Source of the DNA: Diplonema japonicum | Taxonomy: Eukaryota > Euglenozoa > Diplonemea > Diplonemida > Diplonemidae | DNA length: 64,000 nt | Direction of reading: 5' to 3' | Assembly: GCA_964019335.1 (NCBI GenBank) | Contig: OZ025715.1 | Span: 248,001 to 312,000 of the forward strand | Shown here: piece after piece, positions 19,801 through 30,158 of the stretch | How positions within the stretch are numbered: the stretch's first letter is position 1 | How the letters are laid out: every line of letters begins with the position of its first letter | Program-made: the position numbers and the translations under genes | The notes under the pieces: model-generated | The model's database searches: none | The model's input: only the letters and a program-made list of their open reading frames with translations | Told to the model about the DNA's origin: nothing

Positions 19801-20231
19801 GCTCCACATGTTTCTACCTTTCCTTCATGAAGATGTTTTGTTGGGAGGTCGGACCGGTGGAGCTCATAGGGGTAGCATGCCTTCAGGCTATGTCTACTGA
19901 ATGCCTGATGCACATAGCAGTGACGTACCAGGAGTACCTCCATGCGGTTCACTCCTCGCTGCTTGCTTATGCATCGACTCGACGGCAGGCACTTGCTATA
20001 TCCCTACAGAGAGCCATCTCTCCTGTGGTTACCTCTAATACCCTTGTGATCACTGTGTCGGCGATCCTCTCTCTTTCTGATTTTCGTCTCTACCATCAGC
20101 TGGGGCTCGTGCTCATTTTGGACAGCTTAATCACGCTTTTCCATGCTGCAATCCTTTTCCCGATATACCTTCTTCTGTTTGGCCCTGTTACTTCCTCTCC
20201 TCTCTCATTTAGATCTAATATAAAAAGATAA
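16839..20231 (+). CDS. Dispatched/Patched-like RND-family membrane protein
   Basis: Intronless, 1,130 residues with RND-type topology. There is one TM near residues 30-50, a large luminal loop, then five TMs at about 245-415 (sterol-sensing-like block ending LCLSLLQFITLHPCLLAAHAA). A charged cytosolic region follows (about 415-640). A TM at about 650-675 leads to a Cys-rich second luminal loop with an EGF-like motif (CLHGTCIRATNSCSCYPGW, about 765-785). Five C-terminal TMs (about 950-1120) include VGPVELIGVACLQAMSTE, reminiscent of the conserved RND helix of Dispatched. Dispatched proteins use cation gradients to move lipidated or sterol-linked cargo. I did not find the classical GxxxD triad unambiguously, so transport is inferred. 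Confidence 0.75.
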   Translation: MTDGPPVLGKVYPGGVFSSIVAKWPGRSLGVCMILPVATLVASYVFNILSIDRVDCGMDSLAIDHESYWNKVEVLRIEQLWHVIRQRSEPSDRVFLQYRLDNVDGLDSSSFLHFLKRVEEGIEDIDEYTSVCFAFNGGCFPMTSIRQYFFTGVVENKTWVMNGTGGSLNEPLYLTKEVFRRNRSWRWFATSDGRHVRTQIRLKQGDKKSFWKGFISHIEYVTTTRTLPSKPRGTSLMVGGDGVIPAVICYSIDQHQWSIGLSGLLLFTVLWVITKSIVTACGSLLHILCCYTGSLVLYHITSSKELLILFHLALYLVVGMTVNGVLIFHNTFKQSGFMPTSGRRNTLSLTQRLAFTFRKAGRGVSCSHCVAVVSYLCTRSAPIPALREFSVVMGYLICLSLLQFITLHPCLLAAHAAMSSARNIKRNKEETTKKSKKKHLLHEVLVKYKDKAQEQGMPVCFDTAEVSEHNATVTPGSARGIVNEVTALVRKLSSSSVSLLRMHEKEWDNVENNERKRSRRKQAADSIIHIPARATPIHPSSANEKAMQLEACKTSIFHSSRRTPTFVLSRALWLKVGRKFGFRYLNFYNTTSEMTPAEKRTPQVAECVVDAYSGKVTIVEECTTQDELVILQASETHNLLERFVVSKIIPFYYTYKYLIMLLYVVILITATSVAASGVETRGTPPMLLDSFLLDGYQEETERFEVEGECDNCGAVFQPSETWPPVDPVTMQNCDMTSIHMLYGNCSGCYLPMQENVSCKECGVCLHGTCIRATNSCSCYPGWTGSGCGSPVRSQEEALLGCDGFSSVKNNCNECGIPDRADCDTPATVVHFMLTNESRFLHDFHDVCLRLLRLPGVDAAQSPCFTAGDNTTVTTPEGVYTIAEERGRLNDVGFTAANPDDPGFELQWVKMRFAWVGKDIEGYKLWESLAKEYQGVQWSEAWVEMHTRDLTLRSLKSLIAYGLGTLAVVGVLLTRSPRLVMGLGYAVGGSTCFYLSFMKMFCWEVGPVELIGVACLQAMSTECLMHIAVTYQEYLHAVHSSLLAYASTRRQALAISLQRAISPVVTSNTLVITVSAILSLSDFRLYHQLGLVLILDSLITLFHAAILFPIYLLLFGPVTSSPLSFRSNIKR

Positions 20232-20748
20232 AGGAGGGCATTTTTGTGTTCTTGGAAGCGTTGTCCACATGAATACGGGGCTCTGCCGAGCTGTAGCTTC
20301 TTCTGCATTCCACGTCGTGTCCTTAATGCGTGCGGTGTGCAGCTCAACCCCAACAAGGGCCCCTCTCGGGAAATAACAAAAAAAAAAAATCTCATTTTCC
20401 CATTATTTTTTTTTTAAAAGCCATTTTCCTTTATAGCCGGGGAAAAAAAAAAAGAAAAAAAAAGAAAAAAATCCGCACTTCCGTGTCGTGTGTTTTTTTA
20501 ATTTTTATTTGTAAGATTCGTTCTCCTTTTTTTTTTTAATTATTTTTTTCATAACACAAAAAAAAGGGGGAGGGGGGAGGGGAAGGATAGATCTCGAGAC
20601 CGGGTTTCGTGAAAAAGAAAAAAAAAAAAGAAAAAAAAAAAGAAAAAAAACACACATACACCAACTAACACATCCGTGGGGGTGTAAGGCTCCTCTCAGC
20701 ACTTCTTCTTCTTAAAAAGCAGGCAAGATCCCGCGCCACGAGGAGCCG
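20232..20748. other. Intergenic with candidate structured repeat
   Basis: Holds the hairpin repeat copy at 20288-20345 and then 350 bp of poly-A/poly-T sequence. No gene. CTTAAAAAGCAG at about 20711-20722 could be a 5'-UTR splice acceptor for the RRM gene. Confidence 0.5.
20288..20345 (+). repeat. Hairpin-forming conserved repeat, copy A (candidate ncRNA)
   Basis: Outer stem GAGCTG...CAGCTC and inner stem GCATT...AATGC can pair. A second copy lies on the opposite strand at 38097-38157 with roughly 85% identity, and similarity continues about 25 nt beyond the stem (CAACAAG...CGGG). Lies 57 bp after the Dispatched-like stop codon. No Pol III boxes are seen. It could be a short interspersed repeat or a structured RNA. 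Confidence 0.5.
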
Positions 20749-23144
20749 ATGCGGACTCGCAGTCCGAGCCGCGTGAAAGATGCTAAGGACGATACTGAAA
20801 TCTATGTGGGCAATATCAACGCCCAGACACCTGTAGAACCAGAAGACCTTAAGAGGCTCTTTGGCATAGCAGGCACCGTAAGCAACGTGCGCATAGAAAA
20901 AAGCAACTCGAAGGACACCCACTTTGCCTTCATCACCTTCGGTTCAGTAGAAGAAGCAGAGCAAGGCTGTCTTTACGACGGTTTCAAGTACCATGCACTA
21001 AGCCTCAAGGTCCAGAGGAAGGGTCGCCCCGGCCCTCCCAAGTTCGCGACTCCTCCCAGCGAAGACTTCACAAGAAAGTTGAAAGAGCTCCAAGAGCAAG
21101 AGAACACCGACCTGTACCTCACCAACCTGAACACCGCTGATGCGTCGGAGGAGGTGCTTCACGATACCTTCTCAGCCTTCGGGGACGTAAGGAGGGTATG
21201 TACAAAAAAGTGGGGGGGGTATAAAAATCTTCGTTCATCAGGTCCACCTCCATGGCGACCCCAGCAACCCTTCTCGGCCCGCCTTCATTACTTTCTCTAG
21301 ACCGGAACAGGTGTGAATTTTTCAAAGGAAAAGAAGAAGAAAAAAAAAAAAAAAAAAAAAAAAAAGGTTCAACGAGCTGTTGACGCCATGGACGGCAAAG
21401 AATTCCTCGGCAACACCCTCGGCGTCTGCAAGGCACGGGTGGGCCAACGGTTCTGGGCCATCGAAGCTGCTACCAAGTCCAAGTCTTTTGAGGTTTGTTC
21501 ATTTTCTTTTTTTTTTTAACCCTCCCCCCTCCCGCAGGACAGAGATTCCGAGAAGAAAGATTCGAAATCCGACAAAAACGGCAAAAGAACGGGCACCTCT
21601 ACCAGCAGCTCCGGGTCCAAGGACGAGAAGGACAAAGACAAGGACAGCGGCAGGAAGTATGTTTTACCCCGTTTTTTTTTTTTTTTTTTTTTTTCCTGTA
21701 CCCCAAACAACTAGGAGGCGTGGGCGTGAGAACGCTAGCATCAACAGCACCAAAGAGAAGGAGGACGGGAAGAAGGAACCTGTGAAAGATGACAAGGCGA
21801 GCACAGGCAGAACACCCCCCACCAAGTCCATCCCTGCATCCACAACTAAACCGGCTAACCACAGCAGCACAGCGACATCTGCGGCGGCTGTGAAGCCAGC
21901 GTCCAAAACACCCGCCTCGCAGCCACCTACTACTATCAAGACTGCTGCAAAGCTGCCAGCAGGCCAGCTACAACCCCCTCAGCTCTCGGCACCTCCTGAA
22001 GACGCAGCAGACCCCGCACAGGTAATAGAGTCTATCCTGGCAGGTCTGGAACGGACCAGGACTGCCGATAAAGAAAAGAACATTGGTTTGTACTGCTCTA
22101 CCGACAACTACGGCATCCCCACCATGGTGCTGCCCTCCGCCGGCGAGAGGGTTTGCAATGCTCTTCATACTGTCGCGCAGTCCATCCGCAGGGAGCTTGA
22201 AAAGCTTAAAGAGCACCACGCCGCAGCCACAGCCCCCTTCAAGTCCGAGCTCGAGCAGGCGCAGCAAAGGCTCGCCCTTGCAAACCAGGAGTGCGGTGAT
22301 GTGAAGGAAGCCTTCTACTCCCAGCAAGAGGCTTACAATGACCTCGTGCGCCACCGCGACCAGTTCGCTACGTTGCGTCTTGTCAACGTGAAGCCCGAGT
22401 CTACTGCCAAGGACATCGCCCAGATGTGTTCCCAATACGGCCCCGTGCAGCATGTGTCCATGCTGGGGCTTGTCGCTCATGTCACCTTCTGCACCCCTGT
22501 CAACTACCAAGAGATTGCAGCACAGCTCTCGTCCCAAATAGGAGGCCACCAAGCTGAGGCCTGCTTCCATTCCGCCACCGTTGCCGCCGACGTCGCCAAG
22601 CAATCGCAAGCGCCCAATGCGCTTGGGAACGGCCCGACTCCCGAGCACGCCATGCACCCTGGCATGGACCCGCTGATGGCACCTTCGTTCCCCCAGCTGC
22701 CGTTGGTATGTCTAACCCCCCCCCCCCTTCTTTTTGTTTTTTTTTGGGAGAAAAACACCGTTCACGGTAAGCAAAACTTTTCCCACCTCATCCCACGGTA
22801 AACCTGAAACTACTTTTTTTTTTTGTTTCTTTTTTTTTTTTTTTTTTTTTTTTTTTTCGCCACCCGGTTACTGGACCATCAAGAATTTCACCCAACTTTT
22901 TCCCCCCACCATACTTTCCAAATCTTTTATGTCTGATTGCGGGTACGTCATGAAATGTAGTGTTTGAGGAGAAAAATAATGATAGCATGGCAAAAAAAAA
23001 AAAAAAGAAAAAAAAAATGAAAGAAAAAGACCCTGCAGTGGAGTGAGGGAAGGGGTGACACCCCTGAAGAGCATTGCACCCATACTCTTCCCTTCCCACT
23101 CAACTTCCTTTTCGCCGGCCTGTGACATGGGCCATGGACGATTT

Positions 23145-23186
<42 letters not shown>

Positions 23187-25659
23187 ATGGGAATAATAAA
23201 GGTTTCATGTTACCACGGATAGTGGAAGAAAGGTCATGAGTTACCGTGGATGGTGTAAAATAGATGTTCCTACAAATGATTTAGTGGCAATTTTTAAAAA
23301 AAAAAAAAGAAAAAACCAAGGTGGGAAATATATTTAACCATCTACCAACGGACCATTTTTGCCCACCAGGGGGTAAATTTTCAAAACTTCAAAAAAAGCT
23401 ATTCCAGCGCAACGCCGGGGCTATATGCCCCCGGAAATGCCTCCAGATGTCCCAATTCTAGAGAGAGGGTGCCCACAGCAGGGCCCACCCCCACAACATT
23501 GTCAAAAATATCGTTCCTGAAGTGCCCGAGAGGGGGTACAAAAACAAGTCAAAAAAAAATCGACTGTAAAATTCTATAAAAAGCTATTTAAGGCCTTCTT
23601 GACGCGGTTCGTATGTGCCCCAGGGCTGGGGGACTTCTTTTTTGACCCCGAGAGGGGTTTCTGGGGGGTATCCCCAGCAAGGTGGTAGTCTTTGAAGCAC
23701 GGAGTCACGCAAAGTTTACCAAGCAGGCTGAACACTGAAATAGGGGTCTTTTCGACTTGCAATGCTTGCACCGCACGTTGCACTACTTTTTCGGGGAAAT
23801 GGTCCCAGAAGGTACTGTCACGGCGCATTGGGGTCTCAGAGCACTCGTTCTGTGTTTCGGGGCATGGTATTGGGGCAGCCTGCTCTGTAGTTGACTTTAT
23901 CTGTTGTTTAGACTGCCTCCCTAGTAGCCCTTCGATGACTGCCTCTTTGAAAGGCGTAAATCCACTGTCGTTCGTACTCAGGGTGTTGGGGGGCAATGCT
24001 TCTTTCCAAACAAGCCAAGCATTCGCCAGAGATTTACCTAACAAGTACGAAAATACTTTTAGGGGCCACTTTTAAGTCATAAGGGAGCGTTTATGGCGTT
24101 TTGTCACAGCATCACCCAGCGTCGGTTCCGCCCATTGCGGTGTTGTAAAGGGGGCGGGATGTCCTTTCCGGCTTTCATTCTCTTTTGGCGGACACGTCAA
24201 ATTCGACTTCACGAACATCCAACGTCGATAGAAAGCACGCTGGCATGATGTCATGCCACGTTGTGGTGCAAAGGATGCTCGCGTGCTGGTGGAACTGGGT
24301 GTCCGCACGGGATGCGCGTCCTTGGGCTTGCGGCCTCGATTCTTTGGGGCATCCATGATCTCCGGGAGGCCTTTGCGATAGGTAGAAGTCAGCACGCTTG
24401 TTTGTTTCGCTGTGGAAACACAGATTTCCCAGAATAGTCAAAAAGCGGTCTCTTGACATGACGGTGGCGTACCCAGGGGTGTGGTTGAGAGGCGTGAAGC
24501 CAGTGTGCCAGTAATCAGAATAATCTGGCTTGATATCCAAGTCCATCGACAAAAGGGCACCTAGGAAGGTATGCAGAGAAGCAGCATCGAGATCCAGGGA
24601 GACACCTTTTTTAGCCGCATTTGCCACATTGTTCGAAGTTATGACCCGAATAACGTTTGGGACGAGCATTTGGGAGAATATATGGTATGGCGTTGAGCCT
24701 TTGATGTCAAAACAGGGTCCACAAGGATTCCGATCTTCACGAAACCGGATGCCTTCCAACCGCTCCGGCTTTGCCGTCCAATCACCCTGCTGTGACTCGG
24801 AATCGGTCGAATTCGTATCAGAATCACTGTTTGTATCAAAATTGCATAATAGGGATGAGCCATCAGTGCTGCCATCACTCATAACGTCCTCTTCCGGCCT
24901 CTTTCCGGGCGCCCTTTTTTGAAGTGAAGTGGCGTTTTTTTTCATTTTTTCATTTTCTTGTTAAGTTAGGGCAGCATTTAGTTTATTTTTTTCATATTTT
25001 CCGCGCAGGACCCCGCCGGCAAGAACGGGCCGGGCTGTATTGCATTGAAAGCCCTTTGCGTAAAAGATTTTTTTTCAAATCGTCTATATATAGACGCTCG
25101 TTGGTAGATGGTTAAATATATTTTTTCTTCTTTTTTGCTTATACCGTGAACGGTGTTTTTTTTTCTCATTTTTTTTTTTTTTTTTTGAAAAACATTTCCT
25201 TTTTCCTCCCGCCACAGGCGGGGTCCGGGCTCAATCCAAACGCCTCTTCTTATAAAAGCTCAGCTCCTCCGCAATTCGGGCAAGCGCCTCGGCACCCCCA
25301 AAAACAGCCACAACAACAACAACAACCCCAGATGCAGCAGCAGCAGCCTCAGCAACAACAACAACAACAGCCGCCATTGCAGCAGTCTTCCCAGCAGCCA
25401 CAGCCACAGGTACAGCAGCAGCAGGCCCCATCGCAGGCTGCAACGTCTCAACAGCAACGGCCTGTCCCGCAGGAAGGTGTCTGCATTGTGTGCAGCAAAG
25501 TTGGCTTGCAGGTATTTCTTCTTCTTTTTTTTTTCTCCTCAACCACCAAAGGTCTGCTCTGTGTGCATGAAGACTTACTACTGCGGCAGCGAATGTCAGG
25601 CCAGGGACTGGCCAGACCACATGAATGAGTGTGAACAGTTAAAAGCCAAACGGCGTTAG
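20749..25659 (+). CDS. RRM, coiled-coil, poly-Q, MYND-finger protein
   Basis: Seven exons: 20749-21195, 21242-21310, 21367-21492, 21538-21656, 21715-22705, 25218-25511 and 25552-25659, giving 717 residues with consistent phases. RRM1 (about residues 20-90) has IYVGNI and THFAFITF. RRM2 (about 120-190) is split over three exons with LYLTNL and PAFITF. A Lys/Asp/Ser-rich low-complexity region follows, then a helix near RRELEKLKEHHAA. A third RRM-like fold (about 490-560) has LRLVNVKPES. A Gln-rich tract encoded by CAG/CAA follows. The C-terminus is a MYND zinc finger (CIVCSKVGLQVCSVC, then YYCGSECQ..DWPDHMNEC). MYND fingers bind proline-rich peptides. The combination suggests an RNA-binding regulator; no orthologue recognised. 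Intron 5 is 2,512 nt because of transposon insertions. Confidence 0.8.
22751..25160. mobile_element. Outer inverted-repeat element in RRM/MYND intron
   Basis: A perfect 19-bp inverted pair, AAAAACACCGTTCACGGTA at 22751-22769 and its complement at 25142-25160, bounds nearly the whole 2.5-kb intron. Further related motifs (TTACCACGGATAGTGG, TTACCGTGGATGG) occur at 23211-23252. No transposase of its own is visible, so it looks like a MITE-type host into which the piggyBac element jumped. Target duplication is obscured by poly-T. Confidence 0.6.
23338..25111 (-). mobile_element. Decayed piggyBac-like DNA transposon
   Basis: The ends are perfect 13-bp inverted repeats (CCATCTACCAACG / CGTTGGTAGATGG), flanked on both sides by TTAA (23334-23337 and 25112-25115), the diagnostic piggyBac target. 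Just inside the right end is a 16-bp palindrome CGTCTATATATAGACG. On the minus strand, about 24945-24400 encodes the N-terminal transposase domain (DYSDYWHTGF, MSRDRFLTILGNLCFHSETN). Frame 24044-23574 encodes the C-terminal end with LCVTPCFKDYH, matching the piggyBac cysteine-rich tail. The sequence between is frameshifted and too short for the catalytic DDD core, so the copy is non-autonomous (1,774 bp). Confidence 0.88.
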
Positions 25660-25765
25660 ATAGACGGGGTTAAAAAAAAATAAAAAAAATAAATAAATAA
25701 AAAATAAAGAAGTTCCCCCCACCTTTCCCCTTTCCCGCCCAGGCTCCTTTCCTCTTCTAGTTACA

Positions 25766-25821
<56 letters not shown>

Positions 25822-26548
25822 TTAAAAAAAGGGGGGTGAAATAACTATTTATTCCGGGGCAATAAAGGTAGGGGGTTTTTTTTTTTCCCCCCATTGGCTC
25901 TCACGATGACCTTTAAAAAAAAAATGGTTCCGAGGGGGCCAAGAAAAGCTGTGCATCGAGGGAAAGAAAGGTGGACCCTACTCTACCCTGGAAATACAGC
26001 CCGTTTTTTATTTCACAGTTAGTTTCCTCAGAGGCCTAGCTTTTTCGAGAGCGAACTTAGACCGAGGGGAAATTAACTGTGAAAAAAAAAAAAAAAAAAA
26101 AAAAATCCTTTTTTTTTTTACTCCCCTCCTCTTCCCCCCTCTTTGCATTTCTTCATTTTTTTTTCTAAAGGTAAGGAAAACACACACACACACACACATG
26201 AAACAAAAGAATAGTACCCCCCCCCCTTATTTATCTTTGCACTCCAATTATTTTACAGGACGGAAAAAAAAGGAAGGGGGGAGAGAGAGAGGGCACGTAT
26301 ATGTTTTTTTTTTTTCTTCTTTTTCATCTTCTTCTGTTTCTCCTAAGGGCACGCTTGTTTTTCTTTTTCTTTTTTTCTTCTCCTATTCCTCGTAGCTCTT
26401 GCCGCTTCCCTCTTAGGAGCTTTTTTTTCTTTAAAAAAAAGGGGGAATTTGAGAAGGGAAAAAAAGGAGGGAAAATCAAAAGGCATCAACTTCCAAATTT
26501 CTTTCTAAGGCGTTCCAGGCCAAAACTGCAGGCTACCTTCAGAGACAC

Positions 26549-26591
<43 letters not shown>

Positions 26592-27551
26592 TATTATTAT
26601 TTTAAAGGCTGCTCTGGCATCCCTAGATGCGTGTTTTTGTGGGAATCAGAAAAGAAAAGAAGAAAAAGGGAAGAAAATAAAAAAAAGAGAGAGAGAGAAA
26701 AAAAAAAAGAAGAAAAAAAAGGCCCCTTCGCTTGTTCTTAGCCCACCCACCCCACCCCCTCTTTCGAAAAAAAAAAGAGCATAAGTGTTACTCCAAAAAA
26801 AAAAAAAAAAAAAAACCGATTTATTCCAGCAAAGTAAGAAGACAATAATGCCCCGGGGCCACTGAAAGACTTTTCAAAATTACCCCCCCCCCCCCCTTCA
26901 CCCCTCCCTTTTTTTTAAAAAAAGAAACTATTACCATTCTTTTCTCCCCCCTCTTATTTTCCCACTCTTTCACAGTTTTCATAACTCTAAAGTGTTTAAG
27001 CAACCGCCCCGTGAAGGAAAAAGGGAGATGTGTGGCTAAGTTTCACTCCTCTATGCTCTCAGCAACGCGACCAAGTTGTTTAAAAGAAACCACCAAAGCA
27101 CTGTTGGAAGCACAAATCAGCACCGTAATTTAGGTTTTTTTTTTTTTCTTTTATAATGGTTTTCTCCCAGACAGCTGTACCCGGCACTTTAGAGATATGA
27201 GGCGTTAAATACAAAAAAAAAAAAAAAAAAAAAAAAGAAATACAAGAAAAAGAAAAAAAAGGAAAAAAAAAAAACACAAATGACTTAAAGGATCCCCCCC
27301 TTCTTTTTTTTAACCCCCGTTTTTCTTTTTTTCTTTTTTACTTCACCCCACTTATTATTCTCGTTTTTTTTTTCTTTTTTTTTTTCTTCTTCTCTTTTTT
27401 TTTTTTCTTTCTAAATTCAAAGTTTGGTTTCAGGGGAAGAGTGGGGAAAAAAAAAAAGAAAAAAAAAATCAAAATTGCCGGGATTCTTAGAATCGGCTTT
27501 CTGAGACGAGGGTTCCTTTCAACACCTTTCATAACACAGGAAAGACATCAC
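25660..27551. other. 1.9-kb non-coding, homopolymer-rich region
   Basis: Long T runs (about 25770-25815, 26551-26589), A runs and C runs, a (CA)n microsatellite at about 26180-26198 and a foldback at 26011-26084. A more complex island at 27030-27135 (GTTTCACTCCTCTATGCTC...) lacks a long frame and could be an unrecognised RNA or decayed sequence. No gene supported. Confidence 0.5.
26011..26084. repeat. 74-bp foldback element
   Basis: Left arm TTTCACAGTTAGTTTCC pairs with right arm GGAAATTAACTGTGAAA, and pairing extends imperfectly inward (CTCAGAGGCCTAG against CTTAGACCGAG). Similar in size to the foldback at 12530-12605 but with unrelated arms. Confidence 0.65.
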
Positions 27552-30158
27552 ATGGCCGACGCAAAAGCGGATTCTCATGCCGACCCGGCAAAGAAGGCAA
27601 AGGCACCGAAGCCAAAAGCCGCAAAAAAACTCGACCCAAAAACCTTGAAAGGTCCTGACTTCTGGCAGAAGCGTATCGACCGGTTTGAAGAACTGTACAA
27701 GAAACAGGAAGAAGAGTACAAATCAAAGTCCAAACCAATGAAACTGAAGCTCCTTGACGGTAAAGAAATGGAATGCGAGTCCTGGGTGACCACCCCCATC
27801 GTTCTCGCCAAGAAGATCTCCAGCCAGCTCCCTGACAGAGTTTTCGTCGCAAAGATCGGCGAAACTTTATGGGATCTCACCCGTGTTGTAGAGGATTCCC
27901 AAGACGGCCAAACCATTGAATTCCTTGATTGGGAGTCCACCGAAGCTCAGCACATGTTCTGGCACTCTTCAGCGCATATTCTTGGAGCTGCCATGGAATG
28001 GAAGTACGGTGCTAAGCTCTCCACCGGGCCCTTCCTGCCTGAAGGCGGTTTCTTCTACGAGGCAGACACTACCACTCCTGTCTCGGAGGTTGAGTACCAG
28101 GACATCGACGCACTCGTTAAGGATGTCACCTCCAAGAAGTACCCCTTCCAGAGGCTTGTTCTTAGCAAAGCCGACGCTCTTGAACTCTTTGAGTACAACA
28201 AGTTCAAGCACGCCACCCTTGCCGATAAAGTTCCCGAGAACGGTTTCTGCAGTGTTTACAGATGCGGGCCGCTCATCGACCCTTGCCGTGGTCCCCACGT
28301 CAACACCACCGGCAGGGTGAAGGCGATGATGGTCACCAAGAACTCCTCGTCGTACTGGAGGAACAAGGACACCAACCCCGTGCTGCAGAGAATCTACGGT
28401 ATCTCCTTCCCCAAGGCAGCCCAGCTCGACGAGTGGAAAAAAATCATGGCCGCGGCTGAGGAGAACGACCACAGGAAGATCGGCACCCGTCAGGGGTTGT
28501 GGATGTTCAATGAACTGTCCCCTGGATCGTGCTTCTGGTACCCAGCAGGCGCGCACATTTACAACAGGCTCACCGAATGGATGAGGGTCCTGTACAGGAA
28601 GCACGGGTTCAACGAGGTCATCTCGCCCAACATGTACAACAAGAAGTTGTGGGAGACCTCTGGGCACTGGAAGCACTACTCCGAGGACATGTTCCAGCTG
28701 AAGGGTGACGAAAAGACCACCTACGCGCTGAAGCCCATGAACTGCCCCGGGCACTGCGTCATGTTCTCGAACAACAGACACTCCTACAAGGAGTTCCCTG
28801 TGAGGTACGCTGACTTCGGTGTGCTACACCGTAACGAGCTGCAGGGCGCCCTGTCGGGGCTGACCAGGGTGCGCAGGTTCTGTCAGGACGACGCGCACAT
28901 CTTCTGTCTTCCGGTATGTTGTTGGAGAAGGAATCAAGAAAAATACCCACCTCCCCTCTCACCTACAGGAGCAAACCACTGAGGAGATCGAGAAGGGGTT
29001 GCAGTTCCTGGAGCAAGTGTACACTGTGCTCGGGTTCAAGTTCCACCTTGCACTCTCCACCCGCCCTGAGGGGAAGCTCGGGACTGACAAAATGTGGGAC
29101 CGCAGCGAGCACTACCTCCGCGTGGCACTCAACAAGTTCTGCAACATCCAAGGCGAGCAGAACGACCCGTTCTCCCCTGGCAAGACCTTCGAGTACAACG
29201 GTACTGAGTCCTGCGTGAAGAGGTTGAAGAGAAACATGGCCGACGCGGAGAAGGCGGGCACCCCGCTCAACGTGAAGCAGCTGTGGTTCATGAACGAGGG
29301 GGACGGTGCTTTCTATGGGCCGAAGATCGACATCAGGATCGAGGACGCTATGAAGAGTATGTTCCCCACCCCCCACCCATCCGTTTTATATTTTAAAAAA
29401 AACAGGGAAGCACCAACTGGGGACCCTTCAGCTGGACTTCAACCTCCCCCAGAGGTTCGACTTGTCGTACGAGCCGAAGAAGTCTGTTGAACAGCCCCCT
29501 CTGAAGGAGGGCCAGCTTGTGAACTGTGATGGGTCGCTGTGGGTGGCCTCTGAATCGGTATGTTCCCGGTTTTCCTCGTATTCATCATCACACTCAGGAC
29601 CCCAATGTGGACACCGAAGGGAACCCGAAGGAGCACGCTCTGTCCGGTGACGAGGCGAAGAAGGCTTACGTGAACGGTGAGAAGAGGCCTGTGATGATCC
29701 ACAGGGCTATCCTCGGGTCGCTGGAAAGATGCATTGCTATCCTTGCCGAACACTGGCAAGGAAAGTGGCCTTTCTGGGTGTCCCCCAAGCAAGCGATTAT
29801 TATTCCTGTGTCGGAGGGCTTCATGGGCTATGCCAAGGAGGTGAAGGACTTCTTCTACGGTGAAGGCTTCGAAGTCGCACTTGACACCAGCGATGCTACC
29901 CTTAACAAGAAGATCAGGAACGCGCAGATGTCGCAGTACAACTTCATCATGGTGGTCGGTGCTGACGAGCAGGCCAACAAGAGTGTGAACATTCGGGTGA
30001 GGGGATCAGGCAAGAAGGAGGAAGAGGACAAGAAGAACAGCAAGGACAAGAAGGCAGACAAGGAGAAGGAAGAGAAGGTTGCCACCCTTGTGAAGTCTCT
30101 TGACGAGACCCTTGCTTGGTTCCAGGAGCTTAACAAGACCCAGGACCCTTCTATGTGA
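27552..30158 (+). CDS. TARS: Threonyl-tRNA synthetase, cytosolic type
   Basis: Four exons, 27552-28913, 28969-29356, 29406-29557 and 29598-30158, with introns of 40-55 nt starting GTATG; 820 residues. A Lys/Ala-rich eukaryotic extension is followed by a TGS domain (about 75-140). The editing domain comes next, with HSSAH and CGPLIDPCRGPHV. The class II catalytic core has MNCPGHC, motif 2 (RNELQGALSGLTRVRRF with QDDAH) and KHQLGTLQLDFNLP. Motif 3 precedes WPFWVSPKQA, which opens the anticodon-binding domain. A Lys/Glu-rich insert (KKEEEDKKNSKDKKADKEK) lies near the C-terminus. It charges tRNA-Thr. No targeting peptide seen, so probably cytosolic. Confidence 0.96.

Noticed and set aside
24175-24945. 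Host gene on the minus strand
   Set aside because: Matches the piggyBac transposase N-terminus and lies between TTAA-flanked inverted repeats, so it is transposon sequence.
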